From Burkholderiaceae bacterium (lineage in GTDB: Bacteria; Pseudomonadota; Gammaproteobacteria; Burkholderiales; Burkholderiaceae_C): a stretch of 64,000 nucleotides of DNA. The position numbers and the translations under genes were made by a program. The notes below the pieces were generated by a model. That model ran no database searches, was not told where the DNA came from, and saw only the letters and a list, made by a program, of their open reading frames with translations. Position 1 is the first letter of the stretch. Each line of letters begins with the position of its first letter. Below, one piece after another: positions 28,782 to 37,852 of the stretch. Location of the stretch: the NCBI GenBank assembly GCA_018780645.1, contig JADMJJ010000011.1, positions 310,001 to 374,000 of the forward strand, given 5' to 3'.

Positions 28782-30266
28782 ATGGCCACCCTCACACTCA
28801 AGAAAAAAGCCGCCGCCGTTGGCAAGACCTTTGGCCGCGCACCGATACGCGGCCGCGGCATTGCCAATCCGCGCCCGACCATCGCCCAGGCGCAAAAGGA
28901 GCGCCAGGAGCGTGAAGAGCGCTACCAGGCGCAGCGCCGCGACGGGGGCCACCGGCCGCCGGATCGTGAACCGCGTGAGTTCGGCCGCGATGCTGGTGCC
29001 CCCCCGCGCCCCCGCCCCGCTGGCGCCCATGCGCCGGACCGCCGCGACGGCCCGCCGCCCCGACGTGACGAGGCCCGCGGACCCCATCGGAATGAACACC
29101 ATGAGGGCCCGCGCGGCCAGGATCGCCCCTATGCCAAGCCAAGCAGCCGCTTCGCCCATGAAGACCGCAACCGCCCGGCCGAGCCGCAGCGCGATCTGAG
29201 GCCCGGCCCCCGTGGCTATGGCCCCGATCCTGGCCGCCCGCGTGAAGACCGGCACCCGGAGCGCAGCCAGGACAGCCGTGGCGGCTTCGGCGCCCCGCGC
29301 CATGAGGGCCCGCGCGCCCACAATCCCCATCAAGGTCCTGCCCCTGCGGCCAAACCGCAGCGCAACACGGGCACCAGTGCCGGTGGCATCGTGCGTGGCT
29401 CCCGCGGCCAGGACCGCGGTCCGGCGCGCCCGGGCCGCGAGGAACGTGTCAACGAGCCCGGCCGACCGCGCCAGATGCCCCGTGCCCATCAGGGCGCACC
29501 ACTGACGCCCAACGAGGAAGGTGACCGCCTGTCCAAGCGCATGGGCGAGCTGGGCCTGGCCTCGCGCCGCGAGGCCGATGACTGGATAGCAGCCGGCTGG
29601 GTCAAGGTGGACGGCAGACTAGCCGTGCTGGGCCAGCGCGTCGGCCGCAACGTCAAGATCGACATCGATCCCGCCGCCCGCACCCAGCAGGCGCAGCAGG
29701 TCACCATCCTGCTGCACAAGCCCATCGGCTACGTCAGCGGCCAGGCCGAGGACGGCTATGAGCCCGCCTCGGTGCTGGTGCAGCCGCAGAACCGCTGGGA
29801 CGACGACAGCTCCCAGGTCAAGTACCACGAGGGCCACCGCCGAAGCCTGGCCCCCGCTGGTCGGCTGGACATCGACTCGACAGGCCTGCTGGTGCTGACG
29901 CAGGACGGCCGCGTCGCCAAGCTGCTGATCGGCGAGGACTCGACGATCGAAAAAGAGTATCTGGTGCGCGTGGAGGCGGTTGACCCGCAGGGCGATAAAT
30001 TGCTGTCCGCCGAGGGCCTGGCCCTGCTGAACCACGGCCTGGAGCTGGACGGCGAGAAGCTCAAGCCGGCCAAGGTCAGCTGGATCAATGACGATCAGCT
30101 GCGCTTTGTGCTGCGCGAAGGCAAGAAGCGCCAGATCCGCCGCATGTGCGAGCTGGTCGGCCTGAAGGTGGTCGGCCTGAAGCGTGTGCGCATAGGCCGC
30201 ATCAATCTGGGCCATCTGCCGGTCGGGCAATGGCGCTATCTGGGGCCTTGGGAGCGCTTTGATTGA
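28782..30266 (+). CDS. RsuA/RluB-family 23S rRNA pseudouridine synthase with long disordered N-terminus
   Basis: A 494-residue enzyme. Residues 1-245 are a low-complexity extension very rich in R, G, P, H, D and Q, with recurring HEGPR and RGQDR blocks. An S4 RNA-binding domain follows (~245-300, [20 protein letters not shown]). The catalytic domain (~310-490) has the Asp in [17 protein letters not shown] near residue 360. The end RRVR-type [17 protein letters not shown] is as in RluF/RluB. The extension probably binds RNA or condenses (inference). It ends four bases into the frame of the next open region. Confidence 0.9.
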   Translation: MATLTLKKKAAAVGKTFGRAPIRGRGIANPRPTIAQAQKERQEREERYQAQRRDGGHRPPDREPREFGRDAGAPPRPRPAGAHAPDRRDGPPPRRDEARGPHRNEHHEGPRGQDRPYAKPSSRFAHEDRNRPAEPQRDLRPGPRGYGPDPGRPREDRHPERSQDSRGGFGAPRHEGPRAHNPHQGPAPAAKPQRNTGTSAGGIVRGSRGQDRGPARPGREERVNEPGRPRQMPRAHQGAPLTPNEEGDRLSKRMGELGLASRREADDWIAAGWVKVDGRLAVLGQRVGRNVKIDIDPAARTQQAQQVTILLHKPIGYVSGQAEDGYEPASVLVQPQNRWDDDSSQVKYHEGHRRSLAPAGRLDIDSTGLLVLTQDGRVAKLLIGEDSTIEKEYLVRVEAVDPQGDKLLSAEGLALLNHGLELDGEKLKPAKVSWINDDQLRFVLREGKKRQIRRMCELVGLKVVGLKRVRIGRINLGHLPVGQWRYLGPWERFD

Positions 30267-30286
30267 TCACCCGCGCTGAGCGGGGC

Positions 30287-31498
30287 ATGACTGCGCCTAC
30301 GGCGGTCTTGGCTCTCGCCTTGCTGCTGGGCCTGCAACCGGTCACTACCGACGTCTATCTGCCTGCCCTGCCCGCCCTGCGCGCCGATCTGAGCGCGGCG
30401 ATGGGCGCGGTGCAGCTGACCCTGTCGGCGCTGATGGTCTGCTTCGGCCTCGGGCAATTGCTGCTGGGGCCGCTGGCCGACCGCATCGGCCGCCGGCCGG
30501 TGCTCCTCGCCGGCTTGGCGCTGTACACCCTGGCCGCGGCCCTTGCCGCGCTGTCGCCGACGATCGAGATGGTCATCCTGTGCCGCGCCGTGCAGGGTCT
30601 GGGTCTGGCCGCGGCCGTGGTCTGTGCCCGGGCGATGCTGCGCGATCTGTACGAGCCGCAGCAGGGTGCGCAGATCATGGCCAAGGCGCTGACCGGCCTG
30701 GGCGTGATCGCTATGCTGAGTCCCTCCCTGGGCGGGCTGGTCGCGGCGCACTTTGGCTGGCGCGCAGCGATGGGCGTGATCGCGGCCTTCAGCGCCTGCG
30801 CGTTGCTGTTCATCGCGCTGCGGGTACCCGAGACGCTCAAGGGGCGCAATCCGCAGGCCACCCGGCTGCTGCCCCTGCTCGGCGCCTGGCGCCAGATTGC
30901 CCGGCATCCGACCTTCGTCGCCTACGGCCTGCTGACCAGCCTCAGCTATGGCGCGCTTTACAGCTTTCTGGCCGGCTCGTCCTTCATCTACATCGGCCTG
31001 CTGGGTGCCTCGCGCCCGCACTACGGCCTCTTGGTCGGCGCCTGCTCGGGCATCTATGTGCTGGGCACGCTGTGGTGCCGGTCCATGCTACGCAACAAGA
31101 CGGTGCCCGAGGCGATCGCACGCGGCGCCTTCTTCACGCTGGCCGGTGCGCTGGCCATGGCGGCTTTGGCCCTCGGTGGCGAAGCCAGCCTGATCAGCGT
31201 CACTGCTGCCCAGGCGCTGTTCATCTTCGGCCATGGCGTGCTGCAGCCCTGCTCGCAGGCCGGGGTGGCCGGCCCCTTCCCGCGCCATGCCGGTGCGGCC
31301 TCGGCCTTGTCGGGCTTTGCGATTGCCGCCACCGCATTCGGCGTCGGTGCCTGGCTAGGCGTGGCGCTGGACGGCCGCATCGCCCCCTGGGCCTGGACCA
31401 TCGCCGGCTTTGCCGCCCTGAGCGCGCTGACCTCCTGGACCCTGGTGCAGCGCCTGGGCCGGCCCGCCGCTGCAAGCGCAGCCTCTGCAACCACCTGA
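30287..31498 (+). CDS. MFS drug exporter, Bcr/CflA family
   Basis: A 403-residue protein with 12 hydrophobic helices. The first helix ends QPVTTDVYLPALPALRADL, the Bcr/CflA opening. The loop 2-3 motif is GPLADRIGRRPVLLAGLALY. The second half includes GVAGPFPRHAGAASALSGF, matching the family's late helix. It is a proton-coupled exporter of drugs such as bicyclomycin or chloramphenicol, or of a natural metabolite. ATG 30287 is chosen; an upstream TTG 30263 overlaps the previous gene. It ends 10 bp before the ABC genes. Confidence 0.9.
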   Translation: MTAPTAVLALALLLGLQPVTTDVYLPALPALRADLSAAMGAVQLTLSALMVCFGLGQLLLGPLADRIGRRPVLLAGLALYTLAAALAALSPTIEMVILCRAVQGLGLAAAVVCARAMLRDLYEPQQGAQIMAKALTGLGVIAMLSPSLGGLVAAHFGWRAAMGVIAAFSACALLFIALRVPETLKGRNPQATRLLPLLGAWRQIARHPTFVAYGLLTSLSYGALYSFLAGSSFIYIGLLGASRPHYGLLVGACSGIYVLGTLWCRSMLRNKTVPEAIARGAFFTLAGALAMAALALGGEASLISVTAAQALFIFGHGVLQPCSQAGVAGPFPRHAGAASALSGFAIAATAFGVGAWLGVALDGRIAPWAWTIAGFAALSALTSWTLVQRLGRPAAASAASATT

Positions 31499-31508
31499 CG
31501 AATCGCAC

Positions 31509-32165
31509 ATGCCCTTGCTCGACGTGAAAGGGCTGGCCAAGCACTACGGCGCCAGCCCGGTGTTCGAATCGGTAACACTGCAGCTGCAACCCGGCGAGCT
31601 GGTAGCACTGCTGGGTGAATCTGGCGTTGGCAAATCGACCCTGCTGAATTGCATTGCGGGGCTGGACACTTTCGATGCCGGCAAGGTGCTGCTCGACGGC
31701 CATGACATCGGCCAGATCAGCGAGCAGGCCCAGGCCTTGCTGCGGCGCTCGCACCTGGGCTTTGTGTTCCAGGCCTTCCATGTGTTGCCCCATCTGAGCG
31801 TGGCCGACAACATCGCCCTGCCCCTGCTGCTGCTCCAAAAACCCGACCCGGCCCGCGTGGAGCAGATGCTGGATGCCGTGGGCCTGAGCGCGCTGGGCGA
31901 GCGCATGCCGCGCCAGCTCTCCGGTGGCCAGTTGCAGCGCGTGGCCATTGCCCGTGCGCTGGTGCACCGCCCGCGCCTCGTGCTGGCCGATGAACCCACC
32001 GGCAATCTGGATCCCGACACGGCCGAGCAGGTGCTGGACCTGCTGAAGGCGCAGACCCAGCAAGAGGGCGCCGCCTGCCTGCTGGTGACCCATTCGCAAC
32101 GGGCGGCGGAGCGGGCGCAGCGCGTGCTCAGGCTGCACGCCCACGGCGTGACCGAGGCACAGTGA
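31509..32165 (+). CDS. ABC transporter ATPase (LolD/YbbA/AttE-like)
   Basis: A 218-residue ATPase of the MacB/LolD class. Walker A LGESGVGKST is near residues 37-46, the Q-loop is in LGFVFQAFHVLPHLS near 85, the signature LSGGQLQRVAIARAL near 137, and Walker B LVLADEPTGNLDPD near 158. It overlaps the permease gene by four bases, which starts with GTG within its stop codon. The following permease and exported partner indicate a YbbAP/AttEFGH-like system acting on envelope lipids or a lipophilic compound (inference). Confidence 0.93.
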   Translation: MPLLDVKGLAKHYGASPVFESVTLQLQPGELVALLGESGVGKSTLLNCIAGLDTFDAGKVLLDGHDIGQISEQAQALLRRSHLGFVFQAFHVLPHLSVADNIALPLLLLQKPDPARVEQMLDAVGLSALGERMPRQLSGGQLQRVAIARALVHRPRLVLADEPTGNLDPDTAEQVLDLLKAQTQQEGAACLLVTHSQRAAERAQRVLRLHAHGVTEAQ

Positions 32166-34696
32166 AACTCCTCCCTTGGAGCTGGCTGCGCCAGCTGTCC
32201 TGGCCGGCCGCACGCCAGCATCCCTGGCGCCAGGCCATGGCCATTGTCTCGATTGCGTTGGGTGTTGCCCTGGCCTTCGCCGTGCACCTGATCAATGCCT
32301 CGGCGCTGGCCGAATTCGCCTCGGCCGTGCGCTCGGTCAACGGCCAGCCGGACCTGGTGCTGCGCGGCGCCGCTGGCGGCTTCGACGAGCAGCTGTATGC
32401 CCGCATCGCCGCCCATGCTGACGTCAAGCTCGCGTCGCCGGCCATCGAGGTGCAGACCTATGTCCTGGATGGCGCCGGCCAGCGCTTTGCGTTGCGCATC
32501 ATCGGGCTGGACCCGCTGCTGGCCGCCCAGCTGGCACCGGGCCTGATGCCGATACCGGCGGCCGGTCGGGCGATGAGCCCCGCCGCCTTGTTCGCCCCCG
32601 ATGCGCTGTACCTGAACCCCGCCGCCAGCGGCAGGCTTGGCGCCGCGGCCAAGACGGTGAAGGCCCAGTTCGGCGACCAACTGCTGCCCTTGAACATCGC
32701 CGGCAGCATCGCCGCCGAGGGTTCGCCCATGGCGGTGATGGACATTGCCGACGCGCAACTGCGCTTCGGGCGTCTGGCGCGACTGGACAGCATCGATCTG
32801 CGGCTGCAGCCCGGCACCGACCAGGCTCGCCTGCTGCAGGACCTGGCCCTGCCCGCCGGCGTGCGCGCGGCAAAACCGGACGAGGCGGTGCAGCGGATCT
32901 CCAATCTGTCGCGGGCCTACCGCGTCAACCTGACCGTGCTGGCCCTGGTGGCGCTGTTCACCGGCACCTTTCTGGTGTTCTCGGTGCTGTCGCTGTCGGT
33001 GGCACAGCGGCTGCCGCAGCTGGCCCTGCTGGGCGTGCTGGGCCTGTCATCGGGCGAGCGGCTGCAGATGATTCTGCTGGAGACCTTGGTGCTGGGCCTG
33101 ATCGGCAGCGCCATGGGCGTGGCCCTGGGCACCGGCCTGGCAGCGACGGCGCTGCAGCTGCTCGGCGGGGACCTCGGCAGTGGCATGCTCGGCGGCGCGC
33201 AGCCCCGGCTGCAGTTCAGCGCCTGGGCGGCGCTCGGCTATGGCGGCCTGGGCGTGCTGGCAGCCCTCGTCGGTGGCTATCTGCCCGCGCGCTGGGCGCA
33301 GGGCATGGCCCCGGCCCAGGTGTTGAAGGGACTGGGCCAATCGGATGTAGGCGACGCCTCCCGGCACCTGAGCTGGCTGGGGCCGGTGCTGCTGCTGCTG
33401 GGCGCCGGCCTGGCCCAGCTGCCGCCCTGGCATGAGCTGCCGCTGGCCGCCTACGGCGCGGTGGCGGCCCTGCTGATCGGCGGCATTCTGTGCGTGCCCG
33501 AGGGCGTGGCCCTGCTGCTGCGCCTTTGTCCGAGGCCACGCCATGCGCTGGCCCTGCTGGCGCTGGAACGCGCGCGTGACCAGCGCCACAGCGCGACGGT
33601 GGCCGTGGCCGGCGTCGTGGTCAGCCTGAGCCTGGCGGTGGCCCTGACGGTGATGGTGGGCAGCTTTCGCGGCTCCATCATGCTGTGGCTGGACACCGTG
33701 CTGCCGGCCGAGCTCTATGCCCGCACTGCCGACCGCAGCGCCGCCAATGACACCGCTTTTCTGCCGCCCAGCTTCATCGAGGCGGCCCGCCGTCTGCCCG
33801 GCGTGACCCGCGTCGAGGCGCAGCGCACGCTGCCGCTGCTGCTGGACCCGCAACGCCCCGGCGTCGCGCTGATCGCCAAGCCGCTGGACGCGAAAGACCC
33901 GCGGCTGCCGCTGATCGGCCCCGTGCTCGCGGCCAGGCCGGGCCTGCCCTCGGTCTATGTCAGCGAGGCGATGGTGACGCTGTACCAGGCGAGGCCAGGC
34001 AGCGCCTTCAAGCTGCCGCTGCGCGCCGACCAGGCGCCGGTCGAAGTCTGGGTGCGCGGCGTCTGGCGCGACTACGCCCGCCAGCAGGGCTCGGTGATGA
34101 TGGACGCCACCGAGTTCATGCAGCTGACCGGCGACACGCGCAGCAATGACATTGCGCTGTGGCTGGCGCCCGGTGCGGCGATGGCCCCGGTGCAGGCCGG
34201 GCTGCGCGCGCTGCTGCCCGACCCCTCGCTGATCGAATTCGCTTCGGCACGCGAGATCCGCGAGATGTCGCTGAAGATCTTCGACCGCAGCTTCGCCGTC
34301 ACCTACTGGCTGCAGGCGGTGGCCATCGCCATTGGACTGTTCGGGATCGCCGCCAGCCATTCGGCCCAGGTGCTGGCCCGGCGCAAGGAGTTCGGCCTGC
34401 TGGCCCATCTGGGCGTGACGAAGGGCCAGATCCTGACCCTGGTGGCGATGGAGGGCGCGGTATGGACCCTGGTCGGCACGGTGCTGGGCCTGGCCCTGGG
34501 CCTGCTGGTCAGCATGGTGCTGGTCTTCGTCGTCAACCCGCAGAGCTTCAACTGGACGATGGAACTGCATGTGCCCTGGCCGCGGCTGGGCGTGCTGGCC
34601 GCCGCCGTGCTGCTGGCCGGCACGGTGACCGGCGTCATCGCCGGGCGCAGCGCCGCCCGGCGCGATCTGGCGCAGTCGGTCAAGGAGGATTGGTGA
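32162..34696 (+). CDS. ABC transporter permease with two FtsX/MacB units
   Basis: An 844-residue inner-membrane protein with about ten helices. One is near residue 25-45, a block of three is near 255-390, a pair near 410-445, one near 480, and a final block near 715-830. The two FtsX-like repeats, separated by large periplasmic domains, make it a fused YbbP-like permease. The C-terminal SAARRDLAQSVKEDW is typical of a cytoplasmic tail. It starts with GTG overlapping the ATPase stop and ends in a one-base overlap with the CrtC/AttH-like gene. Confidence 0.9.
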   Translation: MKLLPWSWLRQLSWPAARQHPWRQAMAIVSIALGVALAFAVHLINASALAEFASAVRSVNGQPDLVLRGAAGGFDEQLYARIAAHADVKLASPAIEVQTYVLDGAGQRFALRIIGLDPLLAAQLAPGLMPIPAAGRAMSPAALFAPDALYLNPAASGRLGAAAKTVKAQFGDQLLPLNIAGSIAAEGSPMAVMDIADAQLRFGRLARLDSIDLRLQPGTDQARLLQDLALPAGVRAAKPDEAVQRISNLSRAYRVNLTVLALVALFTGTFLVFSVLSLSVAQRLPQLALLGVLGLSSGERLQMILLETLVLGLIGSAMGVALGTGLAATALQLLGGDLGSGMLGGAQPRLQFSAWAALGYGGLGVLAALVGGYLPARWAQGMAPAQVLKGLGQSDVGDASRHLSWLGPVLLLLGAGLAQLPPWHELPLAAYGAVAALLIGGILCVPEGVALLLRLCPRPRHALALLALERARDQRHSATVAVAGVVVSLSLAVALTVMVGSFRGSIMLWLDTVLPAELYARTADRSAANDTAFLPPSFIEAARRLPGVTRVEAQRTLPLLLDPQRPGVALIAKPLDAKDPRLPLIGPVLAARPGLPSVYVSEAMVTLYQARPGSAFKLPLRADQAPVEVWVRGVWRDYARQQGSVMMDATEFMQLTGDTRSNDIALWLAPGAAMAPVQAGLRALLPDPSLIEFASAREIREMSLKIFDRSFAVTYWLQAVAIAIGLFGIAASHSAQVLARRKEFGLLAHLGVTKGQILTLVAMEGAVWTLVGTVLGLALGLLVSMVLVFVVNPQSFNWTMELHVPWPRLGVLAAAVLLAGTVTGVIAGRSAARRDLAQSVKEDW

Positions 34697-35796
34697 TGCA
34701 ACGGCGTGACCTTCTGCTGGCGCTGGGCACATTGGCCCTGAACTCAGGTTCAACGGCAGCGGCGCTGGGCGTCACGCGGCGCCCGCTGCGCTTTCCGGCC
34801 GACTTCGGCTCACACCCCGACACGCATATCGAGTGGTGGTATCTGACCGGTGCGCTGTCACCAGGTGGGGCCGATCCGACCACCCCCACCCATGGCTTCC
34901 AGCTGACCTTCTTCCGCTTGCGCACCGCCGTGGATCCGGCCCACCCCAGCCGCTTTGCCGCCAAGCAGCTGCTGATGGCCCATGCGGCGCTGACCGATCT
35001 GTCGGCCAAGACCCTGCGCCACGACCAGGCCCTGGCACGCAGCGGCTTCGGCCTCGCCGAGAGCAGTGAGCAGGACACCGATGTGGTCCTGCTCGGCTGG
35101 CGTCTGCGCCGCCATCCGACCACCGGCTACCGCGCCCAGCTGAATAGCGAGCGCGCCAACTTCGCGCTGGTGCTGGACCTGAAGCCCACGCAGCCGCTCC
35201 TGCTGCAAGGTCAGGCCGGCTACTCGCGCAAGGGTCCCGAGCCCGGTGCTGCCAGCCACTACTACAGCGAGCCGCAGCTGCAGCTCTTGGGCGAGCTGAC
35301 CGTCGATGGCAAGCGCCAGCCCGTCCAGGGCCGGGCCTGGCTGGACCATGAATGGAGCAATCAGCTGCTGGGTTCCGGCCCGGACAGCGCCATCGGCTGG
35401 GACTGGACCGGCATCAATCTGCTGGACGGCGGCGCGCTGACGCTGTTCCGCCTGCGCCGCGCCGATGGCAGCGTGCATTGGGCGGGCGGCAGCTACCGCG
35501 CCGCGGGGCAGACGCAGGCCCGCGACTTCGCGCCTGCCGAGGTCACGCTGCAGCCCGGCCGCACCTGGAAAAGCGCCCGCACCGGCGCCGTCTATCCGGT
35601 CAGCTGGCGGCTGAACACACCCATCGGCAACTTCGAAATGCACGCCCTGCTCGACGACCAGGAGCTGGACGCCCGCAGCAGCACCGGCACGGTCTATTGG
35701 GAAGGCCTGTCCGAGCTGCTGGACGGCAGTGGCCGCCGCGTCGGGCTGGGCTATCTGGAGATGACGGGCTACGCCGGGCCGCTTAGATTTGGCTAA
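34696..35796 (+). CDS. exported CrtC/AttH-like lipocalin-fold protein
   Basis: A 366-residue protein with a short exported-type N-terminus (QRRDLLLALGTLALNSGSTA). The AttH/CrtC domain is marked by HPDTHIEWWYLTG near residue 36, a HGFQLTFFRLRT segment, LDHEWSNQLLG near residue 215 and GWDWTGINLLDG near 233. The family includes carotenoid 1,2-hydratase and the AttH protein encoded with an ABC system in Agrobacterium. A strong AAGGAGG lies at 34682-34688. Coupling to the permease suggests it binds the transported hydrophobic molecule in the periplasm (inference). Confidence 0.88.
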   Translation: MQRRDLLLALGTLALNSGSTAAALGVTRRPLRFPADFGSHPDTHIEWWYLTGALSPGGADPTTPTHGFQLTFFRLRTAVDPAHPSRFAAKQLLMAHAALTDLSAKTLRHDQALARSGFGLAESSEQDTDVVLLGWRLRRHPTTGYRAQLNSERANFALVLDLKPTQPLLLQGQAGYSRKGPEPGAASHYYSEPQLQLLGELTVDGKRQPVQGRAWLDHEWSNQLLGSGPDSAIGWDWTGINLLDGGALTLFRLRRADGSVHWAGGSYRAAGQTQARDFAPAEVTLQPGRTWKSARTGAVYPVSWRLNTPIGNFEMHALLDDQELDARSSTGTVYWEGLSELLDGSGRRVGLGYLEMTGYAGPLRFG

Positions 35797-35846
35797 AAGT
35801 ATCTATACATTGGTCATCTGAATTCCCAACAATTTCACTGGAAGAC

Positions 35847-35880
35847 TGGTGTAGTATTTTGCGAGAAAATCTATTCACCA
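35847..35880 (+). promoter_or_regulatory. AT-rich imperfect inverted repeat before the HipA-like gene
   Basis: TGGTG-4-ATTTT and AAAAT-5-CACCA face each other across five bases, ending four bases before the ATG. The 88-bp gap is markedly AT-rich. It is a plausible operator for the gene's own N-terminal DNA-binding domain. Confidence 0.4.
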
Positions 35881-35884
35881 ATCA

Positions 35885-37234
35885 ATGACACCGTCGTCTC
35901 ATCTGGCTCCAGCCCTGCTGGCCGTGCTGCGCGAACTCGGTGGCCTGGCTAGCAGCAGCGAACTGCAGGCACGGCTGGCCGTGAGCCAGCCGACGGTGTC
36001 ACGGGCGCTGAAGGCGCTGCTGCAGGCCGGCGAGGTGCGCAAGGTCGGTGCGGCGCGCTCGCAGCGCTATCTCCTGCCGCGCGAAGTGCCGGGCGTGGGC
36101 CGCGAGGTGCCGGTGATGCGGGTGGACGCTGAAGGGCTGGTCACGCCGTTTGCGCGCATCGTGCCGCTCAGTGGCGGGCGTTTCTGGGTGGACGAGGCCG
36201 ATGGGTTGAGCCAGTTGCACGAAGGCCTGCCCTGGTTTTTGACCGATCTGCGGCCGCAGGGCTTTGTAGGGCGCGGTTTTGCCCAGGCTCACCCCGAGCT
36301 GCGCTTGAGCCAGGACCCGCGCTACTGGAATGATGACGAGGTGCTCAAGGCGATGGCACTGGCCGGCGAAGACCAGCCGGGCAATCTGATCGTCGGCGAG
36401 GTGTCGCTGCAGCGCTATCACGCACAGGTCGAGCGACCGGCGGGCGAAACGTCCCGAGACGACTACCCGCACCTGGCCGACCTGGCGATGCAGGGCACGC
36501 TGCCGGGCTCATCAGCCGGCGGCGAGCAGCCAAAGTTCTGCACCCGCAGCCAGGGCCGCCATGTGCTGGTCAAGTTCTCGCCGGCCGGCGACTCGCCCAG
36601 CGACCAGCGCGGCGGCGATCTGCTGGTCTGCGAACACCTGGCCCTGCAGACCTTGGCCGAGGCGGGCCTGCCTGCGGCGCGTACCGACATCTTCGAAGGC
36701 GGGGGGCGGGTGTTCCTGGAGGTCGTCCGCTTCGACCGCAGCACCCGGGGCCGCGTCGGCATGGTGTCGCTGCTGGCCTATGACGGCGAGTACGTGGGCC
36801 AGATCGACAACTGGGCGGCCACGGCCGAGCGCATGGCCGCGCGCGAGTTGCTGACCCGGCAGGACGCCACCCACCTGAGCCTGCTGGAGGCCTACGGCGT
36901 GCTGATCGCCAACACCGATCGCCACTACGGCAATATCACCCTTTTGCTGGACGGCGACGACTGGCGACTCTCGCCGACCTACGACATGCTGCCCATGCTG
37001 TATGCCCCGGTGCACGGTGAGTTGCTGGAGCGCGACTTCGGCGCCCGGCCGCTGCAGCCAACGGCGGCCACCTTGGCCAGCTATCCCGAGGCTCTGCGTT
37101 TGGCGATCCGTTTCTGGTCCGCTGCGGCGCTGGACGAACGCATTTCCGTCGGCTTTCGTGCCATCGCGCAGGCGAATCAGCTCATTCTGGAGCGGCTCCA
37201 TGCGCCCCCGCTGCCCTCAATGCCTGCGCCCTGA
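35885..37234 (+). CDS. yjjJ: HipA-family kinase with own N-terminal winged helix (YjjJ-like)
   Basis: A 449-residue single-protein HipA relative. Residues ~8-60 are a helix-turn-helix (SSELQARLAVSQPTVSRALKA). The kinase part has the Gly-rich GSSAGGEQPKF near residue 204, a lysine in HVLVKFSP near 226, the catalytic IANTDRHYGN near 339 and the SPTYDMLPMLY metal motif near 362. In HipBA the DNA-binding antitoxin is separate; here it is fused and no hipB lies nearby, as in E. coli YjjJ. It would phosphorylate a protein substrate, perhaps an aminoacyl-tRNA synthetase (inference). It overlaps the DTW gene by 35 bases. Confidence 0.88.
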   Translation: MTPSSHLAPALLAVLRELGGLASSSELQARLAVSQPTVSRALKALLQAGEVRKVGAARSQRYLLPREVPGVGREVPVMRVDAEGLVTPFARIVPLSGGRFWVDEADGLSQLHEGLPWFLTDLRPQGFVGRGFAQAHPELRLSQDPRYWNDDEVLKAMALAGEDQPGNLIVGEVSLQRYHAQVERPAGETSRDDYPHLADLAMQGTLPGSSAGGEQPKFCTRSQGRHVLVKFSPAGDSPSDQRGGDLLVCEHLALQTLAEAGLPAARTDIFEGGGRVFLEVVRFDRSTRGRVGMVSLLAYDGEYVGQIDNWAATAERMAARELLTRQDATHLSLLEAYGVLIANTDRHYGNITLLLDGDDWRLSPTYDMLPMLYAPVHGELLERDFGARPLQPTAATLASYPEALRLAIRFWSAAALDERISVGFRAIAQANQLILERLHAPPLPSMPAP

Positions 37235-37778
37235 GCGCGCCTGCGTCTGCGGCCTGGCGCAGGTGGTGGAGCACCAGGTCGAGGTGCTGATACTGCAACA
37301 CCCGCTGGAGCAGTTCCAGGCCAAGGGCACGGCACGCCTGGCTCAGCTGTGCCTGCCGGGCAGCGTCTTGCAAGTGGGCGAGGTCCATGAGCGGCCGGCC
37401 AATCCGCGGGGTAAGTACGAGCTGCTGCTCTACCCTGACACGGCGCTTGGTCAGGGGCTGGCGACGACAATGCCGATGGACGAGACCAGGCTGCAGCCCG
37501 CCAGCGGCCTGCGCCTGTGCGTCATCGACGGCACCTGGCGCAAGAGCTTGAAGATGCTGCACCTGAACCCCTGGCTGCAGGCCCTGCCGCGCCTGGCGCT
37601 GCAGGCTGGACCGCCATCGCAGTACCGCATCCGCCGCGCCCATGCCGAGCATCAGCTGTCCACGCTGGAGGCCATCGCCCTGGCCCTGCAGCAGCTGGAG
37701 GGCCGGGAGATCACGGCCTTGTGGCCCGTGATGCAGGGTTTTCTGGCGCAGCAGGACGCGCTCGTCACCGGGCGCTGA
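37200..37778 (+). CDS. tapT: DTW-domain tRNA-uridine aminocarboxypropyltransferase
   Basis: A 192-residue enzyme transferring the 3-amino-3-carboxypropyl group of S-adenosylmethionine to uridine 47 (acp3U) of tRNA. The zinc-ribbon-like CPQCLRPERACVCG is at residues 5-18. The DTW-family motif LCVIDGTWRKSLKML is near residue 103, followed by YRIRRAHAEHQLSTLEAIA near 143. Start ATG 37200 lies 35 bases within the HipA-like gene in another frame, which implies translational coupling. A hairpin follows its stop. Confidence 0.9.
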   Translation: MRPRCPQCLRPERACVCGLAQVVEHQVEVLILQHPLEQFQAKGTARLAQLCLPGSVLQVGEVHERPANPRGKYELLLYPDTALGQGLATTMPMDETRLQPASGLRLCVIDGTWRKSLKMLHLNPWLQALPRLALQAGPPSQYRIRRAHAEHQLSTLEAIALALQQLEGREITALWPVMQGFLAQQDALVTGR

Positions 37779-37821
37779 TGCCTCAGCCCTTGAGCTTGGA
37801 TTGCGCCGGGCCTTCGCCAGC

Positions 37822-37845
37822 CACAAGCCCCTTCCGGGCCTTGTG
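37822..37845. terminator. hairpin between convergent genes, probable bidirectional terminator
   Basis: CACAAGCCCC and GGGCCTTGTG pair in nine of ten positions around TTCC. It lies 43 bp after the DTW gene and 7 bp after the stop of the convergent PEP-CTERM gene. Confidence 0.5.
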
Positions 37846-37852
37846 CGCGGGC

